A stretch of 52,345 bases of DNA from JBBQRS01 sp038214535 (GTDB lineage Bacteria > Chloroflexota > Anaerolineae > CG2-30-64-16): NCBI GenBank assembly GCA_038214535.1, contig JBBQRS010000019.1:1-52345 (forward strand), in the 5' to 3' direction. Each line of letters starts with the position of its first letter. The first letter of the stretch is position 1. The notes beneath the pieces were generated by a model. The model worked only from the letters and a program-made list of their open reading frames with translations. It was not told the DNA's origin and did not search any database. The position numbers were made by a program, and so were the translations under genes. Below are positions 8,596-16,652 of the stretch, in pieces.

Positions 8596-9760
8596 GCCGG
8601 TGCGCGTGTGCATGGCGACGACCACGTTCCCGCGCTGGGCGGGTGATGGGCAGGGGCCGTTCCTGTGGGGTCTGGCGGCGGGCGTGCGCGACCTGGGCGT
8701 GGACGTGCGCGTGGTGACGATGCACAACCCCGGCAGCGCGACCCACGAGGTGATCGAGGGGGTGGAGGTGTGGCGGCCGCGCTACTGGGGGCCGGAGAGC
8801 GCGGAGGCGCTGCGGCGCGAAGGCGGCGGGCTGCCGGTGATGTGGCAGAAATATCCGTGGGTGCGCGCGCAGATCGCGCCGTTCGGCATGGTGCACACCT
8901 GGAACACGGCGCGGCGCGGGCGCGACAGTGATCTGATCCACGCGCATTGGAGCCTCTCGGCGGGCGCGGCGGTGCTGGGGCGGCCCCTGCACCGGCGACC
9001 GATCATTGCGACGTTGCACGGCAGCGACATCTTCCGGGCAGCGAAGGGGAAGACGGGCGCGGCCCTGACGTGCGAGGCGGTGTCGCGGTGTGACCGGGTG
9101 ACGGTGGTGAGCCGGGCGCTGGCGCAACGCGTCGTCGAGATCGGCGTGCCGGAAGGGATGATCGAGGTGATCCCGATGGGCGTGAATACGTCGAGCTTCA
9201 CGCCGGTCGCGCCCGAAGCGCGCGGACCGTGGATCGTCTTCGCGGGCTCGTTGATCCCGCGCAAGGGTGTGCGCTATTTGATCGAGGCGCTGCCGGGGGT
9301 GTTGCGTGCGCGCCCGGAGTATCGGCTGGCGATTCTGGGTGACGGTCCCGACGAGCCGGAGTTACGCCGCCTTACCGAGACGCTGGGGGTTGCCGACCGA
9401 GTGCAGTTCGCAGGGTTCCTGGCCCAGGATGAGGTGAAGGCGTGGTTGCAACGCGCCCGGCTGCTCGTGCTGCCTTCGACCGAGGAGGGGCTGGGCGTCG
9501 TGCTGCTGGAGGCGATGGCGTGCGGCACACCGGTGGTCGCCAGCCGGGTAGACGGCATTCCCGAAGCGGTGACGGAACGGGAAGGTCGGCTGGTTCCGCC
9601 CGCCGACCCCGAGGCGCTGACGGACGCGATCATTGATGTGCTGGATGAGGAGGGCTGGATGGCGCTGAGCCTAGCCGCGCGCGAACGGGCCGTGGCACAG
9701 TTCGACTGGAACCACATCGCCCGGCGTTATGTCGAGTTATACCGGCGGGTGGTCGGATAG
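8582..9760 (+). CDS. Glycosyltransferase family 4 (GT-B)
   Basis: A 392-residue GT-B fold enzyme. The N-terminal Rossmann half starts VRVCMATTTFPRWAGDGQGP, with HAHWSLSAGA and ATLHGSDIFR further on. The C-terminal half has FAGSLIPRKGVRYLIEAL and the donor-binding EEGLGVVLLEAMACGTPVVA with its E-x7-E pair. The start is ATG 8582, overlapping the preceding methyltransferase by 14 bases; an upstream extension in the same frame lies wholly inside that gene. It should act in the cytoplasm, adding one sugar from a nucleotide donor to the growing chain. Sugar and linkage cannot be told. Confidence 0.88.
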   Translation: MGKLEPVRVCMATTTFPRWAGDGQGPFLWGLAAGVRDLGVDVRVVTMHNPGSATHEVIEGVEVWRPRYWGPESAEALRREGGGLPVMWQKYPWVRAQIAPFGMVHTWNTARRGRDSDLIHAHWSLSAGAAVLGRPLHRRPIIATLHGSDIFRAAKGKTGAALTCEAVSRCDRVTVVSRALAQRVVEIGVPEGMIEVIPMGVNTSSFTPVAPEARGPWIVFAGSLIPRKGVRYLIEALPGVLRARPEYRLAILGDGPDEPELRRLTETLGVADRVQFAGFLAQDEVKAWLQRARLLVLPSTEEGLGVVLLEAMACGTPVVASRVDGIPEAVTEREGRLVPPADPEALTDAIIDVLDEEGWMALSLAARERAVAQFDWNHIARRYVELYRRVVG

Positions 9761-10504
9761 ATGCAAGGCTGGTTGCGCCGCAATCGGGCTGAGGTGGAGC
9801 GGAGTTTGCGCACCGTGGAGGGGCGCGAGTACTTCTCACCGGCGCTGCTGGCGCAATATCGCGTCCTGGTTCCGCTGCTGCTGGCGCACGCGGCGGGGCG
9901 CGTGATTGACCTGGGCGCGGGAGACGCGCCGTTTCGGGAGTATCTGCCGGACGTTGTGACGCTTTATCACACGCTGGAGATGCAACCGCGCTCCGAAGAT
10001 GTGACCTACGTGGGCGACGTGCAGGCTATGCCTATAGTGCCTGCGGAGAGCTATGACACGGCGGTCTGCCTGGAGACGTTGGAGCACGTGCCGGAGCCGT
10101 GGCGCGCCGTGGGCGAGATTTACCGGATCCTCGCACCGGGCGGGAAGGTCATCCTTTCCGTGCCGCACCTGAGCCGGTTACACGATGCGCCGCATGATTA
10201 CTACCGGTACACCGCGTATGGTGTGCGACATCTGCTGGAAAGCAACGGGTTTACGGTGTTGGCGCTGGAGCGCAAGGGTGGGCTGTTTTCCTTCCTGGGG
10301 CATCAGGCTTCGAATGTGTTTCTGAGCGCGGTGTGGGGGATTAAAGGGCTGCGCCGGGCGACCTGGTTCCTGAATAAGTGGCTGATCACGTTGCCCGGCG
10401 CGGCGCTCGATGATGTGTTCAGCAGGGGTGACGTGTTCGCGCTGGGGTTCGTCGCCGTCGGGCAGAAACCGGCGGATGAGGCGGCGCAGGGGACGGCCGG
10501 ATGA
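9761..10504 (+). CDS. Class I SAM-dependent methyltransferase
   Basis: A 247-residue methyltransferase. Motif I is VIDLGAGDA at residues 48-56. Later come ETLEHVPEPWRAVGEI and ILAPGGKVILSVPHLSR, then HDYYRYTAYGVRHLL, a stretch often seen in sugar- or lipid-linked methyltransferases of glycan loci. The ATG follows the previous TAG directly with no gap and its end overlaps the next start by ATGA, so translation is probably coupled. It is predicted to be cytoplasmic, with an unknown acceptor in the glycan pathway. Confidence 0.85.
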   Translation: MQGWLRRNRAEVERSLRTVEGREYFSPALLAQYRVLVPLLLAHAAGRVIDLGAGDAPFREYLPDVVTLYHTLEMQPRSEDVTYVGDVQAMPIVPAESYDTAVCLETLEHVPEPWRAVGEIYRILAPGGKVILSVPHLSRLHDAPHDYYRYTAYGVRHLLESNGFTVLALERKGGLFSFLGHQASNVFLSAVWGIKGLRRATWFLNKWLITLPGAALDDVFSRGDVFALGFVAVGQKPADEAAQGTAG

Positions 10505-11247
10505 GCCGGGGGTATCAGCCGGGATTCTATGTGCTGTCGAGCCGGGTGCGCGACCGCGAGGGCCGGGCGCGTAAGGCCGATAAAATCAAGCGCGCGCTGG
10601 AAAGTTACGCGAGCGACCGTTTGGGCGGCGTGTGCCTGGATATCGGTTGTTCGGCGGGGGTGATCACTGCGACGGTGGCGCCGCTGTTTCGCCGGGCGAT
10701 CGGGGTGGACTTCGACGAGACGGCGTTCGATGCGGTCGAGCCGGAGGCGCGACGGGGCGTCCAGTTCTTGCGCGGCGATGCGATGACTCTGCCGCTGGCG
10801 AACGCGTCCGTGGATGTCATGATCTGCGCGCAAGTTTACGAGCACGTGCCCGATGACCGTACCCTGTTTGCCGAGATGCGCCGCGTGTTGAAGCCGGGCG
10901 GCGTGGTGTTTTTCAGCGGGCCGAACCGGTTGTTCCCCATCGAACCGCATTACTTCCTGCCGTTCCTCCACTGGCTGCCGCCGGGCGCTGCGGACCGTTA
11001 TTTGCGACTGGCCGGGCAGGGCGACCACTATTACGAGCGGTCGCGCGGGTTGTGGGGGCTGCGCGCGCTGGCCGCGGGCTTCGAAATAGAGGACATCACG
11101 CGCGAGGTGATCGTCGCGACATTGCAGGAGCGGCGCAACACCCGCCCTGCTGCGATCCTGGGTGGCCTGCCGGGACCATTGTGGCAGGTCGCGCTGCCGT
11201 GGATGCCGAACTTCAACTGGATTTTGCGCAAACCGGTGGAGACGTGA
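10501..11247 (+). CDS. Class I SAM-dependent methyltransferase
   Basis: A 248-residue methyltransferase with motif I CLDIGCSAGV at residues 45-54, the acidic GVDFDE strand near 70, ICAQVYEHVPDD and VLKPGGVVFFSGPNR. It is the third methyltransferase in 3.5 kb and is clearly different in sequence from the other two, so the three probably methylate different positions. It overlaps its upstream neighbour by four bases (ATGA) and its downstream neighbour by four (GTGA). Acceptor unknown. Confidence 0.85.
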   Translation: MSRGYQPGFYVLSSRVRDREGRARKADKIKRALESYASDRLGGVCLDIGCSAGVITATVAPLFRRAIGVDFDETAFDAVEPEARRGVQFLRGDAMTLPLANASVDVMICAQVYEHVPDDRTLFAEMRRVLKPGGVVFFSGPNRLFPIEPHYFLPFLHWLPPGAADRYLRLAGQGDHYYERSRGLWGLRALAAGFEIEDITREVIVATLQERRNTRPAAILGGLPGPLWQVALPWMPNFNWILRKPVET

Positions 11248-12188
11248 AGCCGCGACCGGCATGGTCCCGCGCACTGTTCGCCCTGGGGCTGGCGGCGGGG
11301 GGGGCGCTGTTCGCGTATCAACTCTGGGAGAGTTACCGGGCGGTGCGCGCGAACGGCGCGCAACTGCAACAACCGGTCTATCTCGCCCTGGCGGTGGGAT
11401 GCATTGTGGTGATGTACGCATTGCAGATGCTGGCATGGCGGTTGATTCTCGCCAATCTGGGGTATGCGTTGGGGCTGCGCGCGACGTTGCAGGGGTTCAT
11501 GATTTCGTTCATGCCGCGCTATGTGCCGGGCAGCGTGTGGGGCTATCTGACGCGCGGAGAGTGGTTGGTGCGCGATCACGGCATCGCGCACCGGGTGTCG
11601 TGGTTCGGCTCGGTGATCGAGGCGGGGCTGTTGTGCATCACAGCGCTGGGTGTGGCGGGCGTCTATCAGGCAGGCGTGCGCGCGGGGGCCGGCATCGGGT
11701 TGATCCTGGGCGCGACAATGTTGGGGGCGGCGGGTCTGGCTGCGGCGCTTGCCATGCGGATCATCGGACTGCGGCGCGCGGAGCTACGGGTGGCCGGGCC
11801 ATTGTGGCGCGACGCGCTGCGTTGGGCCGGAGTGAGTTTTGTCTACGTGGGGATGTGGTTGTTTTACGGCGCATCCACCTGGTGCGTCGGGCGCGGATTC
11901 TTTCCCGCGGCACAATGGTTACTGCTGCCATTTGTCTATGCTTCTGCGATGGCGTGGCTGGCGGGTTTTCTGTTTATCATTGTGCCGGCGGGGTTGGGAG
12001 TGCGTGAGTCTACGCTGACCGTGTTGCTGGCGACGAGCGCGGGCGTCCCTGCATGGCAGGGCGGGTTGATCGCCGTGGTCTCGCGGTTCGTGCTGATCGT
12101 GGCGGAGCTGATCTGGCTGGCTGTGGGACTGGCGTTGCACGCGGATGCGTGGCGCAGGGGGCGAAACGGCTCGATTCGCGCAGATTAA
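11244..12188 (+). CDS. AglD/YbhN-like integral membrane protein (UPF0104, LPG synthase TM type)
   Basis: A 314-residue polytopic protein with about eight predicted helices. Characteristic stretches are FMPRYVPGSVWGYLTRGEWL in the first half and FIIVPAGLGVRESTLTVLL in the second, both typical of the AglD/YbhN/lysylphosphatidylglycerol-synthase membrane family. Members have been linked to lipid flipping or to handling polyprenyl-linked sugars. The start is GTG 11244, overlapping the previous stop as GTGA. In this locus a role in moving or presenting a lipid-linked sugar across the membrane fits, but that is inference from family and context. The gene ends the first overlapping block; a promoter-like site follows. 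Confidence 0.75.
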   Translation: MKPRPAWSRALFALGLAAGGALFAYQLWESYRAVRANGAQLQQPVYLALAVGCIVVMYALQMLAWRLILANLGYALGLRATLQGFMISFMPRYVPGSVWGYLTRGEWLVRDHGIAHRVSWFGSVIEAGLLCITALGVAGVYQAGVRAGAGIGLILGATMLGAAGLAAALAMRIIGLRRAELRVAGPLWRDALRWAGVSFVYVGMWLFYGASTWCVGRGFFPAAQWLLLPFVYASAMAWLAGFLFIIVPAGLGVRESTLTVLLATSAGVPAWQGGLIAVVSRFVLIVAELIWLAVGLALHADAWRRGRNGSIRAD

Positions 12189-12201
12189 CCCGCATGGGGT
12201 A

Positions 12202-12231
12202 TTGCTATTTGGCCCCTTTCCCTCGTACAAT
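12202..12231 (+). promoter_or_regulatory. Promoter upstream of the repeat-built secreted protein
   Basis: TTGCTA at 12202-12207 and TACAAT at 12226-12231 are 18 bases apart, about 50 bases before the ATG at 12281. The gap 12189-12280 holds no gene. Confidence 0.5.
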
Positions 12232-12280
12232 GGGGTCAACGTACTCGCTAAGAGTGTATTTAAGAAAGGGGAGGTACAGT

Positions 12281-13717
12281 ATGTCACGTTCACGCACGAT
12301 CAATGTCCTGTTGTTGGTGGCGGCGCTGGTGATGACGGCAATCCTGCCGGCGTTTGCCCAGTCCACCACGAAGAGCCTAAGCACGAACTTCACGCTGGTC
12401 AATCTGTCGGCTAATGCCACGTCAGGCACGATTGACTATTACAAGCAGGACGGTTCGGCTTGGCGGGCGCAAGAGGCATTCACCCTGACCGGCAACGGTG
12501 GGCAGGCCATCTTCCGCCAGTACACTGACCCGGCGCTGTCCGCAGGCCAGGGCTCGGTAGTTGTCGGCGCAGGTGAGGCGGTGGGCTCTGTGGTACAGAT
12601 CCTGGCGCGCAATCAAAACCCGACCAGCAGCGGCGCATACGTGGGCCTTTCGGACGGCGATTCGACGTTTTACGTGCCGTTGGCGGCCCGCCGGCTGGCG
12701 ACATCGAGCGGCCTGGCGAACAGCCAGATCATCATCCAGAACACTGACACGTCCGGCGACGCCAACGTTCAGGTGGAGATGATCGGCGGCTACACCAAGA
12801 CGATCAACGGCATCAAGCCGGGCGCGTCCTACCTGTACGACCTCGACCAGGAATCAAACCTGGCTGTTGGGTGGTACGGTTCGGCCGTCGTGCGCTCGAC
12901 CAATGGGCGCGATATCGCGGTGGTCTCCAACTACTTCACCGGCGACACGCTCCAGACCTTCAACGGGTTCCCGTCATCGGCGCCCGGCACCACGTGGTAT
13001 GTGCCGTTGTTCACCTCTCGGCTGGCGAACACGTTGAGCACACCAGTTGCAGTGCAGAACCTGAGCGGCGGCAACATTGCGGCCGGGCAGATCACGTTGA
13101 ACTGCACGCCGGACCCGGCTTCGGGCGGCGCGCCGTTCAGCAAGACCAATACGGGGGCGGTTGCGAACAATGCGGCGTACTACTTCAACCCGGTGACGGA
13201 TGGTTCGATCCCGGCGCTGTGGTATGGCGCATGCAAGGTCACGGCCCCCGGCAATGTGGTGGTTTTCGTGCAGATGCGTAACATCAGCCGCGGCGAAGCG
13301 GCGGCCTACGAGGCGTTCCGCAGCGGCGGCGCCAAGGTGATTGTGCCGCTGGTCGCGAAGCGGCTGGGGAACGGGTTTGCGACCGCAGTGACGATTCAGA
13401 ACCTGAACCCGTCGCAGGCCGCGAACGTCAACCTGCTCTACACGCCGGCCCCTGAGTATGTGGCGGGCGGCGGCAACGGCGCGACGATCGCGATCAACAA
13501 TGTACCGATCGGCAGTGGCGCAAGCTTCATCCAGAACCACCGCACGCCGGACGGCGTCGCGCCGTTGCCGTCCGGCTGGTATGGGACGCTGACGGTGACT
13601 TCGACGGGCGGCCAGGAGATCGCAGCATTCGTGCAGCTCACGTTCCTGCCCGACATCAACCCGGGCCTGCCTTCAGGCGACAACTTCATGGCGCATACGG
13701 CCTTCACGGTCCAATAA
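12281..13717 (+). CDS. Secreted protein built of about four tandem ~110-residue units
   Basis: A 478-residue protein of unknown function with a clear signal peptide ending near AFAQS (residue 27). The mature part repeats. Units open with FYVPLAARRLA (about 129), WYVPLFTSRLA (about 237) and VIVPLVAKRLG (about 352), each followed by a beta-rich VxIQN segment and, some 50 residues on, (G/A)WYG(S/A/T)xxVTS. An N-terminal unit from about residue 30 is more diverged. Composition is Asn/Gly/Ser/Thr-rich with few cysteines, as in surface beta-sandwich arrays. A strong AAAGGGGAGG site precedes ATG 12281, and the gene has its own promoter-like element and a hairpin behind it, suggesting high independent expression. 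It may be a surface-layer, adhesion or glycan-carrier protein; no enzymatic motif is seen. Confidence 0.75.
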   Translation: MSRSRTINVLLLVAALVMTAILPAFAQSTTKSLSTNFTLVNLSANATSGTIDYYKQDGSAWRAQEAFTLTGNGGQAIFRQYTDPALSAGQGSVVVGAGEAVGSVVQILARNQNPTSSGAYVGLSDGDSTFYVPLAARRLATSSGLANSQIIIQNTDTSGDANVQVEMIGGYTKTINGIKPGASYLYDLDQESNLAVGWYGSAVVRSTNGRDIAVVSNYFTGDTLQTFNGFPSSAPGTTWYVPLFTSRLANTLSTPVAVQNLSGGNIAAGQITLNCTPDPASGGAPFSKTNTGAVANNAAYYFNPVTDGSIPALWYGACKVTAPGNVVVFVQMRNISRGEAAAYEAFRSGGAKVIVPLVAKRLGNGFATAVTIQNLNPSQAANVNLLYTPAPEYVAGGGNGATIAINNVPIGSGASFIQNHRTPDGVAPLPSGWYGTLTVTSTGGQEIAAFVQLTFLPDINPGLPSGDNFMAHTAFTVQ

Positions 13718-13742
13718 GCGCATCGTATCTCCCTGACGTAAT

Positions 13743-13786
13743 CTACGGGTCAGCGTCTTGGCCGCAGGTCGGAAGCTGGCCCGTAG
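13743..13786 (+). terminator. Hairpin after the secreted repeat protein
   Basis: CTACGGGTCAGC at 13743-13754 pairs with GCTGGCCCGTAG at 13775-13786, 12 positions with one G-T wobble, 26 bases after the stop. Only a weak T-rich run (TTGTCGTT) follows, so it may stabilise the mRNA end or terminate imperfectly. Confidence 0.5.
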
Positions 13787-13816
13787 TTGTCGTTCTGGAG
13801 ATGTGAAGGATAGACG

Positions 13817-14329
13817 ATGACACGCAATCTTTTCCGTACAGGCATGATTTTGGTTCTGGCTTTGCTGTTGACGGCGTGTGAGACTCCGCCGATGCCTGCG
13901 CCGTTTGTGTCGCCGTTCGATTCGCCGTTAGTCCCGGAGGCGACGTCTGCTGTGGCGGAGCAACTGCCTGCACCGGAGGCGGGCATGGCGACGCTCAGCG
14001 GCCAGCTTTTCAGCACGACCGGACAAGCTGTCATTCCTGGAACCGCGTTTTACTTGACGCCGGCGCAGCCGGCGCCTGAGGCGGGAACCGATCTGGTGCT
14101 GGTGCTCAAAGGCCCGGATCTTACTTCGGGCGATATCATCGGTAAGTCGGACGACAAAGGGAACTTTACGCTGACCAATGTATCGCCGGGGGATTATTAC
14201 CTGGCGGTGTGGGCGCCGTATAATTGGCTGCCGATTCCGGCGGACGCGGCGGATACGCTGCCGCGTGTTTTTAACATCAAGGCTGGGGATCGCCTCGATG
14301 TGGGACGGCTCGAAATGGCGTGGCCATAA
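13817..14329 (+). CDS. Small lipoprotein with a carboxypeptidase-regulatory-like beta domain
   Basis: A 170-residue predicted lipoprotein with lipobox LTAC and Cys at residue 21. A Pro/Ala-rich linker (22-55) precedes a single beta-sandwich-like domain. GKSDDKGNFTLTNVSPGDYY is the usual signature of carboxypeptidase regulatory-like or SdrD-B-like folds, which are structural rather than catalytic. It is held on the outer face of the membrane. It is 99 bases after the secreted repeat protein and followed by a GC hairpin. Its partner is unknown; the pairing suggests a surface complex, but that is inference. Confidence 0.7.
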   Translation: MTRNLFRTGMILVLALLLTACETPPMPAPFVSPFDSPLVPEATSAVAEQLPAPEAGMATLSGQLFSTTGQAVIPGTAFYLTPAQPAPEAGTDLVLVLKGPDLTSGDIIGKSDDKGNFTLTNVSPGDYYLAVWAPYNWLPIPADAADTLPRVFNIKAGDRLDVGRLEMAWP

Positions 14330-14350
14330 GGCCGGCGCATCTGACGCCAT

Positions 14351-14372
14351 CGCGGGGCGGGCACGCCCCGCG
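14351..14372. terminator. GC hairpin after the small lipoprotein
   Basis: CGCGGGGCG (14351-14359) and CGCCCCGCG (14364-14372) form a perfect 9-bp stem with a 4-base loop, 21 bases after the stop. No T-run follows, so a terminator role is uncertain. Confidence 0.45.
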
Positions 14373-14393
14373 AGAGCACTGGATGTAGCCGGT

Positions 14394-14422
14394 TTGATCG
14401 GCGTTACGGTTGCATGTATAAT
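14394..14422 (+). promoter_or_regulatory. Promoter of the GT4-Wzm-Wzt block
   Basis: TTGATC at 14394-14399 and a perfect TATAAT at 14417-14422 are 17 bases apart, about 57 bases before the GT4 start. It follows the hairpin at 14351, consistent with a transcription unit boundary. Confidence 0.65.
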
Positions 14423-14478
14423 CGCAAGTATGAGTTTTTGCAGATCACCCCGAATTTTTGCCGCGCAGACGTTCAACG

Positions 14479-15792
14479 ATGACCGAAATAGTTGATCGCG
14501 ATACGCCCGCTCAACCGGGCGTTGGGCCGGTCGCGTATCGGGTTCTGATGGTCGCGCCCACCAGTTTCTTCGCGGATTACGGTTGCCACGTGCGCATCCT
14601 CGAAGAGGCGCGCATCCTGAACAAGCTGGGGCATCACGTCACCGTGGCGACGTATCACAACGGCGATCCGGTTGCCGGGCTGGACATTCGCCGGACGCTG
14701 CCGATTCCGTGGCGGCGAGATTACGAGGTCGGTTCCAGCCGGCACAAGGTGGTCTTCGATGCGCTTTTGCTGGCGAAGACGGCCGCGTTACTGGCGCGCG
14801 GGCGTTACGATGTGATTCACGCACATCTGCACGAGGGCGCGCTGCTGGGCATCATGTTGGGGCGTCTGACGCGTAAGCCGGTGGTGTTCGATTTTCAGGG
14901 CAGCCTCACCGGCGAGATGCTCGATCACCATTTCCTCACGCCGAACAGCCGGGCCTATAGACCGCTGTTGCGCCTGGAAGGGTGGCTAGACCGCCACGCG
15001 CCCGCGGTGCTGACCAGCTCGACGCACGCGCAACAGTTGTTGATCGAGCGGTTTGGCTGTCATCCTGATAGGGTGGTGAGCCTGCCGGATTGCGTCAACG
15101 CGGAGGTGTTCAAGCCTGCCGCGGAGTTCGCACCGGGGGTACTGGCGGCGCTGCGCGAGAGCCTGGGCATCGCCGCGGATCGCAAGGTGATCGTCTATCT
15201 GGGGTTGCTGGCCGAATATCAGGGCATCAGCCTGTTGTTGGAGGCGATGGCGCAGGTGGCGCGCACGCGGCCGGATGCGCATCTTCTGTTGATGGGCTTC
15301 CCCAACGTGAGCGACTATCAGCGGCGCGCAGCCGATCTGGGTCTGACCGGTTTCATCACGTTTACGGGCAAAGTTCCCTATGAGCAGGCCCCGGCGTATG
15401 TTGCGCTGGGTGACGTGGCCGTCGCGCCCAAACTCAGCCTGACCGAAGGTTCCGGGAAGATTTTGAATTACATGGCCGCAGGCATTCCGACGGTGGCATT
15501 CGATACGCCGGTCGCCAGGGAGTATCTCGCGGCAGACGGCGTCTATGCCCGGCTGGGTGACGCCGACCATCTGGCGCAGCAATTGCTGGCTTGCCTCTCT
15601 GATGACCCCCAGACAAGGGCGTACTACCGCGAAATCGGATGGCGTTTGCGCCAGCGCACGTTGCAGCGGTTTGGGTGGGAGGGCGCAGGGCAGGTGATTG
15701 TGGACGTGTATGGCCGGTTGCTGGGTGAGAGCGTAATGCAGGCCTCGCAGCATCGGCCGGCCGTAACCCCCGTGGGCCGCGAACAGATGTGA
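14479..15792 (+). CDS. Glycosyltransferase family 4 (GT-B)
   Basis: A 437-residue GT-B enzyme. The N-terminal half has FFADYGCHVRILEEARIL and IHAHLHEGALLG. The C-terminal half has VIVYLGLLAEYQGISLLLEA and the donor site LTEGSGKILNYMAAGIPTVA with the conserved E and the downstream D(T)PVAREYL. ATG 14479 was chosen over an upstream in-frame start at 14458; no convincing ribosome site is seen for either. It overlaps the ABC permease start by one base, so it probably works in the same assembly and export unit. Sugar unknown. Confidence 0.85.
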   Translation: MTEIVDRDTPAQPGVGPVAYRVLMVAPTSFFADYGCHVRILEEARILNKLGHHVTVATYHNGDPVAGLDIRRTLPIPWRRDYEVGSSRHKVVFDALLLAKTAALLARGRYDVIHAHLHEGALLGIMLGRLTRKPVVFDFQGSLTGEMLDHHFLTPNSRAYRPLLRLEGWLDRHAPAVLTSSTHAQQLLIERFGCHPDRVVSLPDCVNAEVFKPAAEFAPGVLAALRESLGIAADRKVIVYLGLLAEYQGISLLLEAMAQVARTRPDAHLLLMGFPNVSDYQRRAADLGLTGFITFTGKVPYEQAPAYVALGDVAVAPKLSLTEGSGKILNYMAAGIPTVAFDTPVAREYLAADGVYARLGDADHLAQQLLACLSDDPQTRAYYREIGWRLRQRTLQRFGWEGAGQVIVDVYGRLLGESVMQASQHRPAVTPVGREQM

Positions 15793-16652
15793 TGGAACCG
15801 GCAGCCGAACTCCCCACAACGACTCGCTCAGCCAGGCCGTCTATGTTGCAGCACCTTCGAGAGCTGTGGAATTATCGCGGGCTGTTGTATCAGCTTGTCC
15901 TGCGCGAGCTTAAGGCACGCTACAAGAATAGCGTGCTGGGCTTCTTCTGGAGCCTGCTGAATCCCCTGGGCATGATGCTGGTGTTCGGGTTCGTGTTCAC
16001 CGTGATGATGCCGAACACGCAGTTGCCCAAGTTCCCCATCTTCTTCCTGTGCGGTTATCTGCCGTGGCAGTTCCTCAGCGGCGGCGTGATGAACAGCATC
16101 ACCAGCGTGGTGGGGAACAGCAACCTCGTGAAGAAGGTGTACTTCCCGCTGGAGATCCTCCCGATTTCCACGGTGCTGGCGGCGCTGGTGAATTTTCTGC
16201 TGGCGCTGGCCGTGCTCTTCGTGGTGCTGCTGGTCACTCGGACGCGGCTGAGCCCGTATATCTGGCTGCTGCCGTTGGTGATCTTCATCCAGACCTGTTT
16301 CGTGCTGGGGATTGCGCTGTTTCTCAGCGCGCTGAATGTCTTTTATCGGGATACGATCATGATTATGGACATCGTGATGCAGGCATGGTTTTTCCTGACG
16401 CCGGTGTTCTACCCGATCGAGATTTTGCCGCGCAGCATGGTGGTGCTGGGCATGACGCTGGATGTCCATCGCCTGATGTATATCTTTAACCCGATGGCGT
16501 CTCTGATTGCGGCCTATCGCGATATGCTCTATTGGGGCTATCGCACCGATTTTGACTTCCTGCTCCGCACCGCGCTGACCGTCTTCGTCATCCTGATTGT
16601 GGGCTACTGGTTCTTCCTGCGCGTGAGCCCGCGCTTCGCGGAGGAGGTTTGA
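15792..16652 (+). CDS. ABC-2 polysaccharide exporter permease (Wzm/TagG-like)
   Basis: A 286-residue ABC-2 membrane protein with six predicted helices. RELKARYKNSVLGFFWSLLN near the N-terminus and the AWFFLTPVFYPIEILP stretch in the second half are hallmarks of polysaccharide and teichoic-acid export permeases (Wzm, TagG, RfbD). With the ATPase that follows it forms the channel that exports a lipid-linked glycan. The start overlaps the previous stop (TGATG), with an alternative GTG at 15789. The next gene also overlaps by one base behind a GAGGAGG site. Confidence 0.92.
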   Translation: MEPAAELPTTTRSARPSMLQHLRELWNYRGLLYQLVLRELKARYKNSVLGFFWSLLNPLGMMLVFGFVFTVMMPNTQLPKFPIFFLCGYLPWQFLSGGVMNSITSVVGNSNLVKKVYFPLEILPISTVLAALVNFLLALAVLFVVLLVTRTRLSPYIWLLPLVIFIQTCFVLGIALFLSALNVFYRDTIMIMDIVMQAWFFLTPVFYPIEILPRSMVVLGMTLDVHRLMYIFNPMASLIAAYRDMLYWGYRTDFDFLLRTALTVFVILIVGYWFFLRVSPRFAEEV

